A stretch of 6,378 bases of DNA from Acidobacteriota bacterium. Lineage in GTDB: Bacteria > Acidobacteriota > Terriglobia > UBA7540. Location: positions 1 to 6,378 of the forward strand of contig JAJYJL010000504.1 in NCBI GenBank assembly GCA_021789565.1, in the 5' to 3' direction. Positions 5,961 to 6,378 of the stretch are shown in pieces; the stretch's first letter is position 1; each line of letters opens with the position of its first letter. The position numbers were made by a program, and so were the translations under genes. A model generated the notes under the pieces. It worked only from the letters and a program-made list of their open reading frames with translations, ran no database searches and was not told where the DNA came from.

Positions 5961-6378
5961 CTACGTGTTTGCAGCAGATGTAGTCTTGCTTCGCCGCGCA
6001 AAAGCCACTGCAATCAAGCCTGCCAGGGTACCGATGATGACGGTCCAGGCAATCCAGAAGAACATTTGGGGCAAGAAAGCGTCATAAAAAAACTTCTGAG
6101 CAAAGGGAAGGTGAACCATGTCCGGATCGACAGCGTCATAATGCGTGCCCCATCCTGCTCCGCCGTTAGCGCGCATGGAAACAAACATGACGATGAGAAC
6201 GGGCACGCGGGCGGCAAAGGCATATGCGATCAGAGTCTGGCCGAACGCGCGCCACCCGATGCGTGGCACAAATGCCGCCACCAGCATGCCTGCAAACCCG
6301 ATGATCCCGAGCGCCCTCATCTGTTTGGCTTCTACGAAAGAGAGGAAAGCTCCGCTTGCCATCACAACCACGAAGGCA
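5961..6378 (-). CDS. Uncharacterised integral membrane protein, C-terminal part (5' end beyond the window)
   Basis: The frame is open from the right edge to the stop TAG (5963-5961) and gives about 138 residues; reading further out adds Ala-Phe before the GTG at 6371, so that GTG is probably internal. Four hydrophobic stretches are visible: the end of one at the edge (FVVVMASGAFLSF), MRALGIIGFAGMLVAAFVP, LIAYAFAARVPVLIVMFVSM and MFFWIAWTVIIGTLAGLIAVAFA, followed by a short basic tail (ARRSK) that would stay in the cytoplasm. Between the third and fourth lies a conserved-looking polar loop, GWGTHYDAVDPD. I recall similar hypothetical proteins from Acidobacteriota but know no function. It is on the same strand as the mutase, 165 bases upstream; the promoter-like site between them suggests separate transcription. 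Confidence 0.75.
   Translation of the reverse strand, partial: AFVVVMASGAFLSFVEAKQMRALGIIGFAGMLVAAFVPRIGWRAFGQTLIAYAFAARVPVLIVMFVSMRANGGAGWGTHYDAVDPDMVHLPFAQKFFYDAFLPQMFFWIAWTVIIGTLAGLIAVAFARRSKTTSAANT

Overview
The window holds seven protein genes or gene ends and little non-coding DNA. It is moderately GC-rich, with no RNA gene, CRISPR array or mobile-element gene. The gene content fits a saccharolytic, aerobic soil-type bacterium: a GH2 glycosidase, a Rieske oxygenase, a two-subunit B12 mutase, an HMG-CoA lyase of the 'ECPRDA-x-QG' type, and an uncharacterised 'WGTHYDA' membrane protein. From remembered similarities I favour Acidobacteriota, but nothing here proves it (about 60% confidence).

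Layout. On the + strand, 2-604 is the C-terminal end of a GH2 exo-beta-glucosaminidase/mannosidase-like enzyme. A 138-base spacer follows; it carries a degenerate dispersed-repeat-like sequence at 631-657. A stand-alone Rieske oxygenase then occupies 743-1837. It converges on a minus-strand cluster of four genes, read from right to left: acyl-CoA mutase large subunit (5795-4155), its B12-binding small subunit (4138-3734), HMG-CoA lyase (3567-2683) and a crotonase-family hydratase (2664-1882). At the right edge, upstream of the mutase on the same strand, lies the C-terminal part of a four-helix membrane protein (6378-5961). The 165-base gap between it and the mutase holds a sigma70-like promoter and an 11-bp bulged inverted repeat.

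How the genes work together. The hydratase and lyase fit the last two steps of leucine breakdown (3-methylglutaconyl-CoA to HMG-CoA to acetoacetate plus acetyl-CoA). The mutase would usually be annotated as methylmalonyl-CoA mutase. However, the two residues that set acyl-CoA specificity are Phe76 and Gln194, exactly 118 residues apart. This is the isobutyryl-CoA mutase pair (Phe80/Gln198 in Streptomyces IcmA), not the methylmalonyl-CoA mutase pair (Tyr89/Arg207). The cluster therefore more likely joins isobutyryl-CoA/n-butyryl-CoA interconversion to leucine-type acyl-CoA breakdown than to propionate metabolism. This reassignment is the main finding. I see no evidence for a wholly new system.
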